Assembly (NCBI GenBank): GCA_012845835.1
Contig: JABAKD010000025.1
Location: forward strand, 18,155,476-18,219,475
Direction: 5' to 3'
Source of the DNA: Undaria pinnatifida
Lineage: Eukaryota > Sar > Phaeophyceae > Laminariales > Alariaceae
DNA: 64,000 nt
Within the stretch, counting starts at the first letter, position 1, and every line of letters starts with the position of its first letter. Of the stretch, positions 38,101 through 49,580 are shown in pieces. A model generated the notes under the pieces. That model saw nothing but the letters and a program-made list of their open reading frames with translations. It ran no database searches and was not told the origin of the DNA. The position numbers were made by a program, and so were the translations under genes.

Positions 38101-41100
38101 AGGACACCTTCCCCCCGCCTGTGGTTTCCAGGCACATTATCCCCGTTTTGGCCTCGGATACCGTAAGCCCGAACGACGAGCACGCAGTCACGATCACCGT
38201 CATCATCCTCTCCAGCCCCCGATACGATGCCCGCATCGTCCGCGTACAGCATACCCCACAATCTCTGCACCTCATCCCCCTCTTTCCCCCTCCGCCCGTC
38301 GACTTTGCCTGTGCGTGAAGTGCCCTTCTTCTCGCCTTCCTCCTTTTGTTGGAGCTGCACCATGTTGTCCGTGATCGCTGCATCAGCGAGGAAGTGTTTC
38401 TCGGCCACACGCAGTACCGCCGTGAAAAACATGTTGAACAGCAGTGGCGCGAGCACGCATCCTTGCCTGAGACCTTGCCCCACGTCGAACTTATCCGAGC
38501 ACTCTCCATCATCCAGCCGGACGCATGCTTGCATGCCGTGTGGAATTGGCGGATGACGGCGAGCATTCTCGGTGGCACGCCAAAACGAGCAAGGACATCC
38601 CACAGAAGAGTTCGGTCGACGGAGTCGTATGCTTTGATGAGGTCGATAAAGCACACGTACAAGGGGGTGTCCTTCTTCCGCGCCAGTTCCTGTAGTCGTC
38701 GTACTACGAACATCATGTCAACCGTCGGGCGTTGGGGTCTGAACCCACACTGTTCCTCCGGCAGAATGTTCTCGCGTTCGCAATAGTCACTGAGGCGACC
38801 CGCGATGACTTTGAGGAGTACGTTGTCGGCATGAGCCACGAGGGAGATGCCACGATAATTGTCACACTCAGTCCGATCTTTCTTCTTGTGAAGCAACTTA
38901 ATCGTTGCATCTTTCCATTGTTGCGGTACGCCTCCCCTCCACACAGCGACGATGATATCGTGGAACTTTCCGAGGGTGTTTTCTCCTTCGTCGGCCAAAA
39001 CCTTCAAGAGCTCGGCCGGGAAACCATCGGGCCCTACCGCCTTTCGGTTCGCCAACGCACGGATTGCCTCCTCTACTTCGTACCTAGACGGGACATCGTC
39101 CAGTGGTCTGCACGGGCGCCACTGCTTAAGCTCGTCCACAATGCTCGGATCAAGGGTCGGCGACTTGGTGTTGGGCAGTTTGTGAAACCACCTCACCCAC
39201 CGCTCGCGGATGAGGGCATTATCCGGCAGCAATCGACCTTCCTCGTCTTTGATGTACTTCGAGTTAAACGTCCTCTTCCCTTCCACATCCATCCCTTTCA
39301 GGTGTTAGAAGCCAAATTGATCACCTTCTAGGATACGCCCTTCGAGTTGGCCAACGTAATCTTCGAAGAACCTCTGAACAGCCTCCGCCCGCGTACGTTT
39401 TAGCTGTTTGGTGGTCGCCTTCAAGGCTTGCCGTAGACCACGATCGGTTGGGGCAGAACGAACCCGTTTCCTCGCGTCTTCCCTATCCTGCCATCGTGTG
39501 TGCAACTCCGCTTTCGTCGCCTCGGTCGCACACCAGCTCCTCGGTACTTGTTTGCGCCGAATAGGGGGCGCTATGTCGGCCGCATTTGACAGTAGCGTCT
39601 CGGTCAGTAATGAGGCCATGTCATCAACGCTTCCGGCATTAGTACCGGGTGTCGGAGAGGCAAGCTTGGCTGCTATCGCGTTTTGCAAATTCATCCGTAG
39701 ATGCGGGTTCGCCATTAACCTTGGTAAATCAATAGCTCGCCGGTTTTTGATAACTCTCTTTGGACGATTTGGTGCGATGCGGCCCAAAAGGCGAATATTT
39801 CCGATTACGAGGTTGTGGTCCGACTCAGCGTTCTCCCTGGGTGGGGTCCGCACAGTGACATTACGTACCAATCGTCTATCCACTTGCCGTGTCAGTATGT
39901 AGTCAAGCCTGTACTGGTCCTTTCCTCGGTTAGGGCTCTGAAACGTGCACGATATACCACGAGCAGGTGTAGCATAGTACGTGTTGAGGAGGGCGAGTTT
40001 GTTATCAGTTGCGTGAGTCAATAGTCGCTTTCCATTGTTGTTCAGCTTGTCACGTCTGTATGCACCCAATACCTTGCTGTCGGTCCACCAGATCCCTCTC
40101 AAGCCTGTACGAGCATTTGCGTCCATCGGGACAAGGAGGTGGTCCCTACTGGGTACCCCCTTGACCACCTCGTCAAGTGAACTCCAAAAGTAATCCTTTT
40201 CGCTGGTGCTCTTGTCGAGAGTGGGAGCATAGCCTACAATGAAAGACACACCCGTTAGATTTCCTTTTGAGTTGGATACGAACCTTCATCAATCTAGCAT
40301 TGATGCACTTAACCGCGACGTCGCGTTTATCCATCCCTGCCACGATAAACTCTCTAACAGCTAAGCCTACCCCGTGGTTCCCCTTCTTTTTGTACTTTCC
40401 TCCGTCTGCTCCTGAGCAAAGCACAACATACCCCGCCGCCGTAAAAACACTTTGTCCATTGCGCCTCACCTCCTGCAATCCTATGACGTCACAACCTGCG
40501 TCCTCGCAAGTCTTCAGTATCACCTCGGCGTGGCCTCTGCCATTCGTGCCCTTAAAAGCAAGTGTGCGAACGTTGTACGTACCCACGACGAGTTCCCCTG
40601 CTCTCGACCTAGCCCTCGCATCTGTGCGAGTTTTGTGAGCAGCCCTTCGAATCCTCCGCGTCTCCTCCTCTTTTTCCGAGCCTCCGATTTCCTCCATTCC
40701 ACCCTCCGTTTTTCCCAGACAGATTATTTCCCCTTCTCCGTCTCCCTTCGCCCAGCCCGGTTCTTGCCTAAGTGCCAACGTGAAGGGGGCAGCAGTCCCG
40801 ACACGCCACGTCCATCTCCTTCCCGACTTTGGTGCTTACTCACGTGGGTTCGATCCTCTCTTCTCTGTTCGATACGCGCCCTATGCTTTCCGCGGCGGAG
40901 ATGCAACACTGCGTCCGCAGGCAAGGCTGCTGCGTTAAAAAACTCCGCGAGGAACTTTTTTGCCTTGTCGCTGGCTATCGCCGCCGGCCCGGCCATACCC
41001 GAGCGCTAGTTCAGCGCACGAGTAAGGTCGACGCCACACAACCCCTCAGGGGCTCTGGCACGTTTTGGGGAAGCCTCAGGCCCAAGCACCACCCCGGCCG

Positions 41101-42479
41101 GGGAGCAGCCGAAGAACCTTAATATAAGATGACGTATCTCTATCTCTTCTCGGTATTTTTATTTCTTACTCTTTAAGTTCGTCTGGTTAGCTGGCATGTG
41201 TAGTTGGTGATATGGGCACGTATACACGATTACTCCGCGCCCTGCTGCGATGCAGCTTGCGACAAAACGTGAGAGATGTGAGAAAAGAGTAACGACCTGC
41301 GGTGTTGGGCCTACTCCAGGACACATATTCCACGTCATGTACGTACTGCTGTACAATGTACACATTACGCACGCGCAAGCGGGATGAAGAGAATTCGACC
41401 TCACCTGTGCTTCCACCTTGTCTCCGATGCAGTCAGCGGGACACGCCACGGGTTCATCCAGCAGCTCTCCAAGACAACCTCCAATGTTCCCTATCCTCAT
41501 AGACTCCACTACTTCGCCCTTGGGTCGACCAGCATGGCTGCATAAGATCACCTGTCAGTCGTCGGGGGGAGGTCGTCGGAAATGCCGCTGGAAGAAGCGT
41601 TCGCAATACGCGTACCAGAAATCAGACGTCGCAAAAACAGCAGCCAGTACACAGCAGAGCAGTCTGCAAAATACTCAAAACCTGCATACGCACAGACTAT
41701 ACGTGAGCACTGTCCTGTGTCCTGCTGGGTTGGGGGGCGAAAGCACCAGCACCTCGGCACACGTAAAAAACACCTTAAATACCACAACACCGCTGCTGAT
41801 AAGAAAGAGATACTCGTACATTGACAAGATCGCCAGCCACTCAAAAGGCCAAATGCACACTTCAGGAGCTACTTTCCCTTTTCATGCTTGCATGCATGCG
41901 TACACCCAAGGGCTCTTAGAGCCCCTCGCCACGCACCTTAGCACCTTCCTTGAGCAAGAACTTCACCGTCGGTATGACCTGCAGAGCGTGCGCACACAGA
42001 TTGACAACATGAACGATGAAGAGGGTACAAGATGAAAGAGTTACAAGTTCAAGCACAAGTACAGGAGAAAAGCGGATAGAGGAGGACAAGCGCAAGAGTT
42101 GTGCTCTTATCAAGTGACGCGTACTCGGAAAGGCGAGCACGTCACGTTGCACTGGAGCACTGGAAGTATCTCGACAAGAGCGAAAAGCACACAACACGTT
42201 GGGGACATAACATAAAATGTATATATACTCGTCACGCACCGCGCGTGCTCGAGTGTCGTCAACAATGCTGCCGTCTTCTTTGCTCCGAGGCAAGTTGAGG
42301 TCAGCCCTGACCAACACCGGCACGTTCTTGAGGCTAATTTCCTTGGCGAGTTGCTGGATTGTCTTCTTCTTGGTCGGTGCGCTGGTTGCAGCAAAAGTGC
42401 GCAGTGAGGCCAAAGCCCAACGACGACTGGCCGGCAAACGGCAGGCCATCATGTTCGCCGCTGCTAGCTGAGCCTGCAC
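32115..42479 (-). CDS. PGK: phosphoglycerate kinase, seven exons, probably mitochondrial
   Basis: Exons (minus): 42240-42479, 41937-41978, 41405-41551, 34016-34102, 33364-33570, 32884-33120, 32115-32465. Joined they give 436 residues, about 20-40 more than cytosolic PGK, with no internal stop. Every intron is GT/AG and phase 0; sizes are 261, 385, 7302, 445, 243 and 418 bp. Landmarks in order: LVRADLNLP (residues 56-64), [15 protein letters not shown] (substrate loop), [63 protein letters not shown]-type [17 protein letters not shown] and the C-terminal [19 protein letters not shown] transfers phosphate between 1,3-bisphosphoglycerate and ADP. The first 35 residues (Arg, Ala, Ser, Thr, no acid) resemble a mitochondrial presequence and lack the ASAFAP-type motif of stramenopile plastid proteins; mitochondrial lower glycolysis is known in stramenopiles. 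The start could also be residue 10 or 11. Intron 3 contains a LINE and a coding relic. Confidence 0.95.
33200..33260 (+). repeat. dispersed family B fragment in PGK intron 5
   Basis: CAGCTGTGAGATCGAGGAT..CATCTTTGCAAGCTGTGA closely matches 56985-57030, including the GATCGAGGATTT variant, so these two form a subfamily of family B. Confidence 0.5.
34569..35450 (-). pseudogene. decayed coding relic of unknown family, in PGK intron 3
   Basis: Read on the minus strand, nearly the whole stretch is open in one of two frames and has coding-like composition, broken by single stops and one frameshift. Piece 1 (about 35450-35270) includes [20 protein letters not shown] and [10 protein letters not shown]. 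After a shift near 35275, piece 2 includes [20 protein letters not shown], a stop, then [15 protein letters not shown] (about 35265-35000). Piece 3 (about 34960-34569) includes [11 protein letters not shown], a stop, [16 protein letters not shown], another stop, then [14 protein letters not shown] and [20 protein letters not shown] do not recognise the family. It could be a dead transposon gene or a dead host gene. A further piece, [20 protein letters not shown], at about 35910-35800 may belong to it. Confidence 0.4.
36545..36665 (+). repeat. dispersed repeat family B
   Basis: AACGTCAGCTGTGAGTTCGA, TTTAGGGTCGATACTCATC, TTTGCAAGCTGTGTGTTACGCC, GGTCGTCCGCTTTTAGTAAG and TCATGAGTCAGAACC. The best-preserved plus-strand copy. 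Confidence 0.7.
36660..37090 (+). repeat. dispersed repeat, partner of 21785-22175
   Basis: Same word order as the copy at 21785-22175, continuing into an AAGAAAGAAAAG-rich tail at 37015-37105. It ends just before the 3' side of the LINE. Confidence 0.6.
37234..39292 (-). pseudogene. LINE reverse transcriptase region, frameshifted
   Basis: Continuous with the endonuclease part except for a single in-frame TAA just upstream. The RT palm motifs A ([12 protein letters not shown]), B ([10 protein letters not shown]) and C (YADDAG) are in two different frames. The C-terminal region ([42 protein letters not shown], then [16 protein letters not shown] after another shift) resembles RTE-type elements common in algae and oomycetes, from memory. 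Confidence 0.8.
39305..40778 (-). pseudogene. LINE endonuclease region, frameshifted
   Basis: The endonuclease/exonuclease/phosphatase fold is split over two frames. The first (40778-40173) carries the N-terminal catalytic Asn and Glu motifs (YNVRTL, LQEVRR). The second (40249-39305) carries GYAPT, the DAN motif, the Tyr/Asp region YRLDYIL and SDHNLV. One frameshift near 40250 separates them. The linker after the domain is Arg/Lys/Ala-rich. No cysteine knuckles seen. Confidence 0.8.
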
Positions 42480-42896
42480 CTAAGCGACACCTATCTGCGG
42501 GTAGAATCTACAGCAATAAGACCTAATGAGACGTGGTGACTACTTGTGACGGTCGTGTCCTGACACGCACTTGTAACTAGGGGCCACAACCGGCAGATGG
42601 TGACGGTGTTCGATAGCAAGAGGCGACCATCAGCAGGGATACTTGTAGACTATGGGAGATGACGTTGCGCAAGCAGCCACAAGCACCCACATCCAGAGCT
42701 GTCACATGGTCACAGTTTCACAGCACAGCATGATCACATGAAAAATCAATAGCAATATGTTTCCATCGCATTAGGGCACTGCTGCAAGCCGGATAACTAG
42801 CCCCATAATGAAGACTTCGATTCTAGAATGGGCTCTTGTGATGTCCGGTGAGACGCTCACGTCGCGAAGTGGCGAGTTCCTTAAGATATAGAGGCC
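42480..42896. promoter_or_regulatory. shared divergent promoter region of PGK and COX10
   Basis: Only 417 bp separate the two start codons, which point outward. It must hold both promoters and both 5' UTRs unless an upstream non-coding exon exists. No TATA box or clear initiator was identified. No repeat element is seen inside, in contrast with the rest of the intergenic DNA. Confidence 0.6.
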
Positions 42897-45800
42897 ATGT
42901 GGGCCAGGGAGTACGTTTCATCCGCAAAATCGCGAAGCGAGCGGCAGCGCCAGGCTCCAACGCATCACGGGTTGCACACCACAGCGGCTGCGAATGCGAA
43001 CGTCATGCTGCGAAGTATTCACGGGCGCATCCGCCAGCCTTCAGCATGTGTGGTACGCTCGCGCTCCGTCCGTTTAGGATTGAATCCATTGCGCGCAACA
43101 GGAACGGGTGTTTGTCGTTCCAACTCCGATGACGGGAATGCAAGGGAACAGCGCGTGACAAGGAGTCTAATGGAACAGGCGCAACATAGAGCACGCCTGT
43201 ACTCCCAGTTGTCGAAGTACCGCCTGAGTGCGCTGGTGATGGCGACGACCTCTGCCGGATACCTGGCTGCAGGAGGGCCTGTGGATGCGGTTTCGCTGTC
43301 CTGTGCATGCCTGGGTACGATGCTGGCATCTAGCTCGGCCAACACGTTCAACCAGGTTATCGAAATTTCTAATGACTCGCGGATGAAGCGTACGCGCAAC
43401 CGACCACTGCCCTCAGGAAGGATTACACGCCCACACGCGGTCGGATGGGGCGTGGCGTCAGGAACTGCTGGTGTTGCCGTCCTAGCTGCTGGCTCGAACC
43501 CACTCACCGCAGCCCTAGGCGCTGCCAACCTTTTCCTTTACGTGGGGCCCTATACCTTGTCGAAGACTAGGTCGGAGTTGAACACGTGGATTGGGTCTGT
43601 TGTCGGCGCAGTGCCCCCGCTAATGGGATGGGCAGCCGCTACCGGAGGAGTGCTTGCTGTGGAGCCGCTGCTCTTGGCCACGTACTTGTTCGTGTGGCAG
43701 TTTCCGCACTTCTTCTCGCTGGCTTGGCTCCACCGGGAGGACTACGCAAGAGGAGGTTTCGCGATGGTACGTTTCTTTTTTCAGTCAACACTTTTGAATT
43801 CCATCTAATCTAAATAAAGTCGTATGTACTTGGAAATGGGTTTTTACACTCGACGACATTCTGGACAAGTCGTGGTCACAGGTGTCTTACCTTATTCTGC
43901 CCCTTCATACTCATGGCGCATAGAGGCCAGCATTCCCACTTTTCAGCTCTTTATGGTCGTCGATTTGCATCGAATTCGCCCTTCGCGCTCTCGCACTTTC
44001 GGCCTGTCAATTTGTAGGGAGTCCCTTGCGGGGTTCTACCCTACGGCATCGACTTCAATAGTTGCGCGGTGTACTATTGAACCACCGTGAACGTTATGCC
44101 CTCATAACACCGGTAGTTTGCAGCATATCTTTTTTTTTTTTTTTTTTTTTGTCCTCCGGCGGATGGGGAAAAATAAAGCTTTAGCTTGGGGAAAAATAAA
44201 GCTTTATCCAAGCTTTATCTGTAGTTTGTTAGGCTTGTCTCCTACAGCAGTGTCGCCACCAGTACAGTTGACTTTTTGCGGAGCCTCTCTTGCCACATTT
44301 CGTAAAGCTGGTTTAGAGGTCTGACGCACGATTCCACAACCCCATACCAGCCGCCGTCGAACCTAATTGAGCACATCAACAGAAGTGATGCGTTGCTATT
44401 AAGATTATGAGCGAATTCTAGTTTCTACTTTTGACGGCCAAACATTCTGGCAGCCGAAAAATAGGGTTCCTTTCTAAATATTTATAGGGTGAAGCCAACG
44501 CCGTAACGGATGTTCACCAAAATCGTAATTAGACTTTTTCCGGAAATTAATTTGGGCTTCATGTCCCCAATTTTGTCCGTCAACAAAAATCGCACAAAAG
44601 GGTACAACAAGCACCAGAGCACGCACAACACCGGCCCAGTGCCGAGGACATGTAACAGCAGTGCCTTGGATTCACACCACCCAACAAGCGTTCCTAGGCT
44701 CCCCGATGTGTACTGCTGTCCTTGTGGTGTACGAGATGTCGACAAACCTACCTCTCGGTAGCCTCGATCCATACTCGGGTAGCACACAATTGCGCAACGG
44801 CATTGTACACCGCAAGCACCAGTCGACGCACGGAGGGAAACGGAGCGACTGCGGGGCGCGACTAGATGAGAAGCCCAAAGCTACGTGTTCGTGGGTCGGT
44901 GGTGGTCATGGTACGGTGGTGCGCTGCCCTGTAGTGAATTATCGCACAAAGACAGTTCCTTTTTTACAAGGAGAGATTTGTTTTCCCGCAATAGTATCGA
45001 TCTGTTATAGATTAGCACGGCCGCCTCCGCCACCGCCGTCGCCGCTGCCGCCGCCACTGCTGATGATGCTGCTCTGATGGGCTGCTGGTACTGGTGCTGG
45101 TAACTGGCACATACGTTGTTGTTGCTGCTGCTGCCGGTACCTGATATGCTATAAGCCGGTCGCCCCGGTGGCGTGTCAGGTTATCCTCGAGCCTGGTATA
45201 GGTCAGTTTCTTGAATTCGAGTCCCCCCGAGTGCATACTCGTATGAATTCGTGGGGACTTTTTCTTGTGCACAAATTGACTTGCGGAAAGCGCGAGAGCG
45301 TGAGCTAGCAATACTCGATGAATAATCGACGATTGCTGAACCCTATGCGCGATAAATTGAAGGCAAGAACCGGGGGGGGGAGAAGGGACGACACCTGTGA
45401 CCACGGCTTGTCCAGAAGCTGGAAAGTAGAAAGGAGAAGTGTAAGAAAAAAAAAAAACTGGTCCATACCACTCTGGACAAAAATATAAGGATCGTTTTGC
45501 AATCATAGTCATATGTCAGCGGTCCTGATATTGTGCTCAGAGTGGTACGATATACATTCGTACCGGTACACAACAGCGTTAGGAAGAGCCGTCACCGTCG
45601 CTACCGCCGTCGATGATGCTGGTGGTGTCGTACCGGTACCGCTGGTGCTGCTCCTGCTCGTGCTGGGGGTGGTGTGTTGCTGATGCTGTTGTTTTGTATT
45701 TTTGGACCTCCGGCGGATGGAAAAATGCATCTTAACCCCGCTGGGACTAGGCTCTTCGCAGCCCGCTAGTCGAGCAGCCCGCGCGCGCGCCGAGACTGTC

Positions 45801-48800
45801 ACAAAAAAGTTGGGTCCGCAGAGCAGACGCGGCGCGTTTCTTCGCCCGAGAAGAAACTTCTTGTGTAGACGTGCAGCCCTCAGCTAGACTCGCACCGCGG
45901 CCGTGTCGCCTCCCGGTAACATGCTGGGGACGCCTGTCCTTACACTAGAAAGGTCCCTCGGCCCTCGGAACATCACCGCTATTGTTCATCCTGTTTGGGT
46001 GGTCCCACGCCCTGAGAGCAGTCAAAATTCAGTATGTATAAATAATCACAAAAATGATCACTAAATCAGCGTCGAAGTGCCCTGCGGGCATAGCGTACTT
46101 CTGTACTTCTCTGAAAACGCCCCAGACAGCCGCGGGCTTGGGAAGGCGTAAGATTTCACAGCTGAGGACCCCAGGCGGCGTGCAGGCTTCATGCGCCTAC
46201 CGGCGTACCCCTGTAGGACGAGTCCAGGGGTGTTGCCAGGTGTGCGTGTGTGCGTGCGTAGCTGTGCTATACAACGCCCTGCGTTCAAGTTCGGGGATGT
46301 TTTTTTTCATCCCCGGGCTGAACAGACCGGTCTGTCCGGTAGAAAATACGAGAATTGATAATCTTTTATGATCACTAAAACCCCCTTGGAGTCACAGAAG
46401 GGTTAAGCTCACCACTCTTCCACGTATTTTCATCCACGTATTGTGTCAATTTAACTCATTTTTATTCGCGTTTCCAGCGCTAGCTGGCGTATTCTTCAAA
46501 TCCCGTGGTAATGACCACGCAAGCTGTCGCTGTATACGGATGCGTGAGTGTGTCGACCCGACTTGATCCCTGGAGATCAGGTGCGGTGAAGATAGCCACC
46601 CGAAAGTTATCCCTCCGGGTAGTGTGGGACTTGAGCACCACTAACAAAATCTACGGCTATGAGAAAGTGATGTTGCGTGTTCTCAGAACGGGAGCACATA
46701 CACCGCTCTCTTTGTTCGTCGTTGACCAACAAGAGGGATACGTTTTTATTTTCGCCATTTGACGGTGCAGAGGCCTATCCTGTGGTTACGGACTAGGTTA
46801 TGGCGATTAGACAACAGGAGCTCCCTACCGTCGACCATACACCACAGCGCACACGAGTTGATGATAATTACCAATATCCTGCTGCGCGAGTTCTCAGCGA
46901 CAGTTATAGCTAAGTTATTTCCAACGGGTTGTAATCGTCTTATGCCTATGTAGCGACTTGCATCCTTTCTATGTTCCGATGCTTCGTGGTCTTCTGTTTT
47001 TTTGGGCATTTTTGTTTTGCCGCACTTGAACCGTTTTGGGACGCAGGTATAGCGATGTAAACAAGAAGTGCGGTAGTGTCACTCGTAGGAAGAGATTTCA
47101 GCAGTGCAAGTGTCTTGTTAGTTCCCTGCATTGCGGTTCGGACACCCCCCCTACCCACGCGGCCCGAGCTTCTTCGCGTGGCCGATGCTGTAATCGTAAT
47201 AAAAAGTTGACATTTTTTCCCTCTGAAGTTGTAGCGGGGTTGATCAATACAAAATAGTTTGCGGTATCTGTGTAGATATACTCACAGTCCGTCCGCTATC
47301 GTCGAGAGCAGTTTACCACTTGCCCAACTGTCGAACTGTACAGCAGTTAGTACCTGATACAGCAGTACGCCATGGCCGTCGTTATGATTTTTGCACAAGG
47401 GCATCGTCCGAACACGTTGACCCACTATGTAGAGACTGGTGAAGTCACAATTCGAACCCTATGGTTTCGCTTCACACATACAGTAGCAGTCCCCTTTATC
47501 GCGCCGATATGTGCCAGCCGGAAACACCGGCACAATAGCGACTACCGGCCCTACGGCCTACTTCCACCAATAAGGATTCCCATCTGTGCCAAGCGATTTC
47601 ACACGCGCTTTAGCGCGCAACCGGCACTACTCCACCGGCGCTATGGACCACTACCGCTGTACAGTATTCCACACGGCATGAGAGTTGTTTGCTATTGGTG
47701 CGAACAAACTTGCGAAATACTCAAACGCACCACCCCCTGGTCAGCGTGTATATTGTCTAACAAAATACTCAAACGCGCCAACCGTCTACTCCAGCATACG
47801 TTTCCCGTCTGTCCTGTTTCTGTTCCTCGCTCAACTGTGGTTGTGACGACCAAGCTCATATGGATGTCCCGATAAGCTAAGTCAAGATTCTAAACGGGAA
47901 AATCCCAATAACATTCCGACTCAACCCCGAACCATAATCCTTTGTACCCGTATTTTGTTAGCACTTCGCGGTTGTCGGGGCTGGGAAGTTATATACGTTT
48001 TTCACACTTCTGGCAACGATTTTCTGCGTTACACGATTTCGGTTGCTATGGTGTTACCTGTCCGCTGTCGAGGCTGACTGCTTATTTACTCGTAGAAAAC
48101 CCATGGAACCAATATTTATCGACTTTGTGTGTGCCAACTAGGTACTGTACCAGTAACACTGGCGCAACACCACTGTATTGGTGCTGTTGCCATCGCCATC
48201 AGCCATACCTGGTAAGCTTCATCAGTTTTGTGTGTGCCAACTAGGTACCTGGTGTTCAGAATGTTAACACTATGTTATGCTCCAATGGCCGTTGACAGTT
48301 GTGTTCAGAATGTTAACACTCTAATGTTATGCACCTATGGCCGTTGACAGCCACTTGCCTTCGACGACCCCGCAACCCCACCCGTTCCCTCTCTGCCGCC
48401 TCCGAACCCTCTGTGTGCCCTGTCGTTATGTGATACCAAAACACAGGTTCCGTGTGCAGACCCAACTGGGAGCCGAACTGCGAGCCTGGTGATGAGGTAC
48501 TCGTGGTATCTCACGCCCATCCCGATCGCAGCAGCCGCTTTAGACGCGACAAGCTGGATGTTTGCGGTAGAGGGCACGGCCTTCAACGCCTACCTGCTAT
48601 ACCACGCGTATCGATTTCGCGAGGACAAGTCCAATGGCAACGCTAGGGAGGTGTTCAAGGCGTCCCTGTGGCACTTGCCAGCTGTGCTCGCCTTATTCGT
48701 GTTTCACTCACGACGATGGGTGACAGATGAGGACACGGAGAACCTGTCGATCTCGACTCTCATCGAGCGGACTAGAGCAAGACTTAGAGGCGTCTGCATT

Positions 48801-48932
48801 CACGAGATAATTCAAAAGGAGGAGGCGGCCTCTTTTTGTCCGGTTGTGGTAGCTGAAGAGGCTGGTACAGAAACTCAAAAGATCGCAGTAGGAGCGGCAG
48901 CTCACAAGGGGGGGGCGCCTGCGGGCCCGTGA
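42897..48932 (+). CDS. COX10: COX10, protoheme IX farnesyltransferase, two exons
   Basis: Exons are 42897-43766 and 48447-48932, separated by a 4680-bp phase-0 intron (ATG|GTACGT, ACACAG|GTT). The joined product is 451 residues; human COX10 is 443. COX10 adds a farnesyl group to heme B, making heme O for cytochrome c oxidase, in the inner mitochondrial membrane. The prenyltransferase signature is present: NTFNQVIEISND then MKRTRNRPLPSGR (residues about 149-175), and the second motif YTLSKTRSELN..IGSVVGAVPPLMGW. FSLAWLHREDYARGGFAM runs across the intron to VPCADPTGSRTA, as in the family. Several hydrophobic helices follow, and SLWHLPAVLAL matches the end of animal COX10. The first 80 residues are Arg/Ser/Ala-rich, fitting a presequence; an internal ATG at 43005 (MLRSIHGRIR) is an alternative start. 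The C-tail is long and acidic. Confidence 0.95.
45155..45460 (+). mobile_element. tRNA-derived SINE, family 2, copy 1
   Basis: The head has CGCCCCGGTGGCGTGTCAGG, GGTATAGGTCAGTTTC and a B-box-like GAATTCGAGTCCCCC. The body has TTGACTTGCGGAAAGCGCGAGAGCGTGAG, CTGAACCCTATGCGC, a G run of about 8, GGGACGACACC, TGTGACCACGGCTTGT and an A-rich end. The second copy is at 52177-52490 in the same orientation. Confidence 0.75.
46403..46636 (-). repeat. SINE-like family 3, minus copy in COX10 intron
   Basis: On the minus strand: GTCCCACACTACCCGGAGGG, GTGGCTATCTTCACCGCACC, GGGTCGACACACTCACGCATCCG, CGCCAGCTAGCGCTGG, GAAAATACGTGGAAGAGTGG. Best match to the element at 8602-8923; the A-rich tail is missing. 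Confidence 0.65.
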
Positions 48933-49580
48933 TGAATGACGGACTCTCGCTATCACAGTGTCGTATCTGGTATGCCATCACTATCACAGTGGTGTACGCC
49001 ATCAATATATTAAAATTAAATATTTTTCTTATTATATCTAACATCAGCACTGCAAACTAAGCACTTCAGGCTTGGTTCCCAACTGGGTTTTATCCGGCCT
49101 TGCCCCGACTGGGCTGCCGCCGGAGCCGTACTATGTACGATATGGCTGTACTGAATGCCGCAGGCGTAATATACATCGATACGACGATGCGGATAATTCG
49201 CAGTCTGCTGCGGGTGTACCATCCCCAAAACCCCCCTTTCCACCCGCCAAGGCTGGTCACTGCAGGGCAAGTACGGAGAAAATTCTCCGTCCTCAATCTC
49301 TCCGCCGGCTATCTGCGAAGCCAGAGATAGGCATTTTCCGCCGATCAGAAATGTCCTTAAAAAAATAGTGCAATAGGAACACTGCGGGCACCAAAAACCT
49401 TTCTCTCTGGTACGCAACAAGGTAAATACCGAGTCTTGACCGTACCCCCCCATACCTAGAACTATCGATATCTTACATTATTACCAGTTATGCCGTGCAC
49501 CCCAGAAATTTCCACACCCGACGGCATTTCACGTCGAGAATGCTGTGAAGGTAGGTTGTGACAGAAAAAAACACTTTCGG
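48933..49580. other. intergenic region between convergent COX10 and VIT-type genes
   Basis: About 650 bp that must hold both 3' UTRs. No gene or known repeat seen; the longest frames (up to 145 codons) have no family resemblance. Confidence 0.55.

Larger units (their letters stand above)
37130..41125 (-). mobile_element. degenerate LINE (non-LTR retrotransposon, RTE-like) in PGK intron 3
   Basis: On the minus strand an apurinic-type endonuclease domain (about 40630-39800; [20 protein letters not shown] and the terminal SDHNLV motif) is followed by a linker and a reverse transcriptase (about 39290-37600; RT fingers around [42 protein letters not shown]), then a basic C-terminal part with TLLYGCMTW. 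The chain is broken by a frameshift near 40250, an in-frame TAA at 39305-39307, shifts near 38500-38650, 38150-38250 and 38060, and one near 37580. It is therefore dead. Boundaries are estimates; no target duplication was found. Orientation is the same as PGK. Confidence 0.85.
43767..48446 (+). other. COX10 intron, repeat-filled
   Basis: No exon recognised between the two COX10 exons, and the protein needs none. It contains a family 3 tail at 44130-44215, a complete family 2 SINE at 45155-45460, a family 3 fragment near 45700, a family 3 copy at 46403-46636, CCGGCACTA words at 47520-47640 and a roughly 55-bp tandem duplication at 48241-48347. The 167-codon frame at 47372-47875 has no family resemblance. 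Confidence 0.8.

Noticed and set aside
38066-39331. Plus-strand frames of up to 199 codons
   Set aside because: They lie opposite the LINE reverse transcriptase and are shadows of its minus-strand coding sequence.
47372-47875. 167-codon plus-strand frame in the COX10 intron
   Set aside because: It contains the recurring CCGGCACTA words and has no family motif; the COX10 protein is complete without it.
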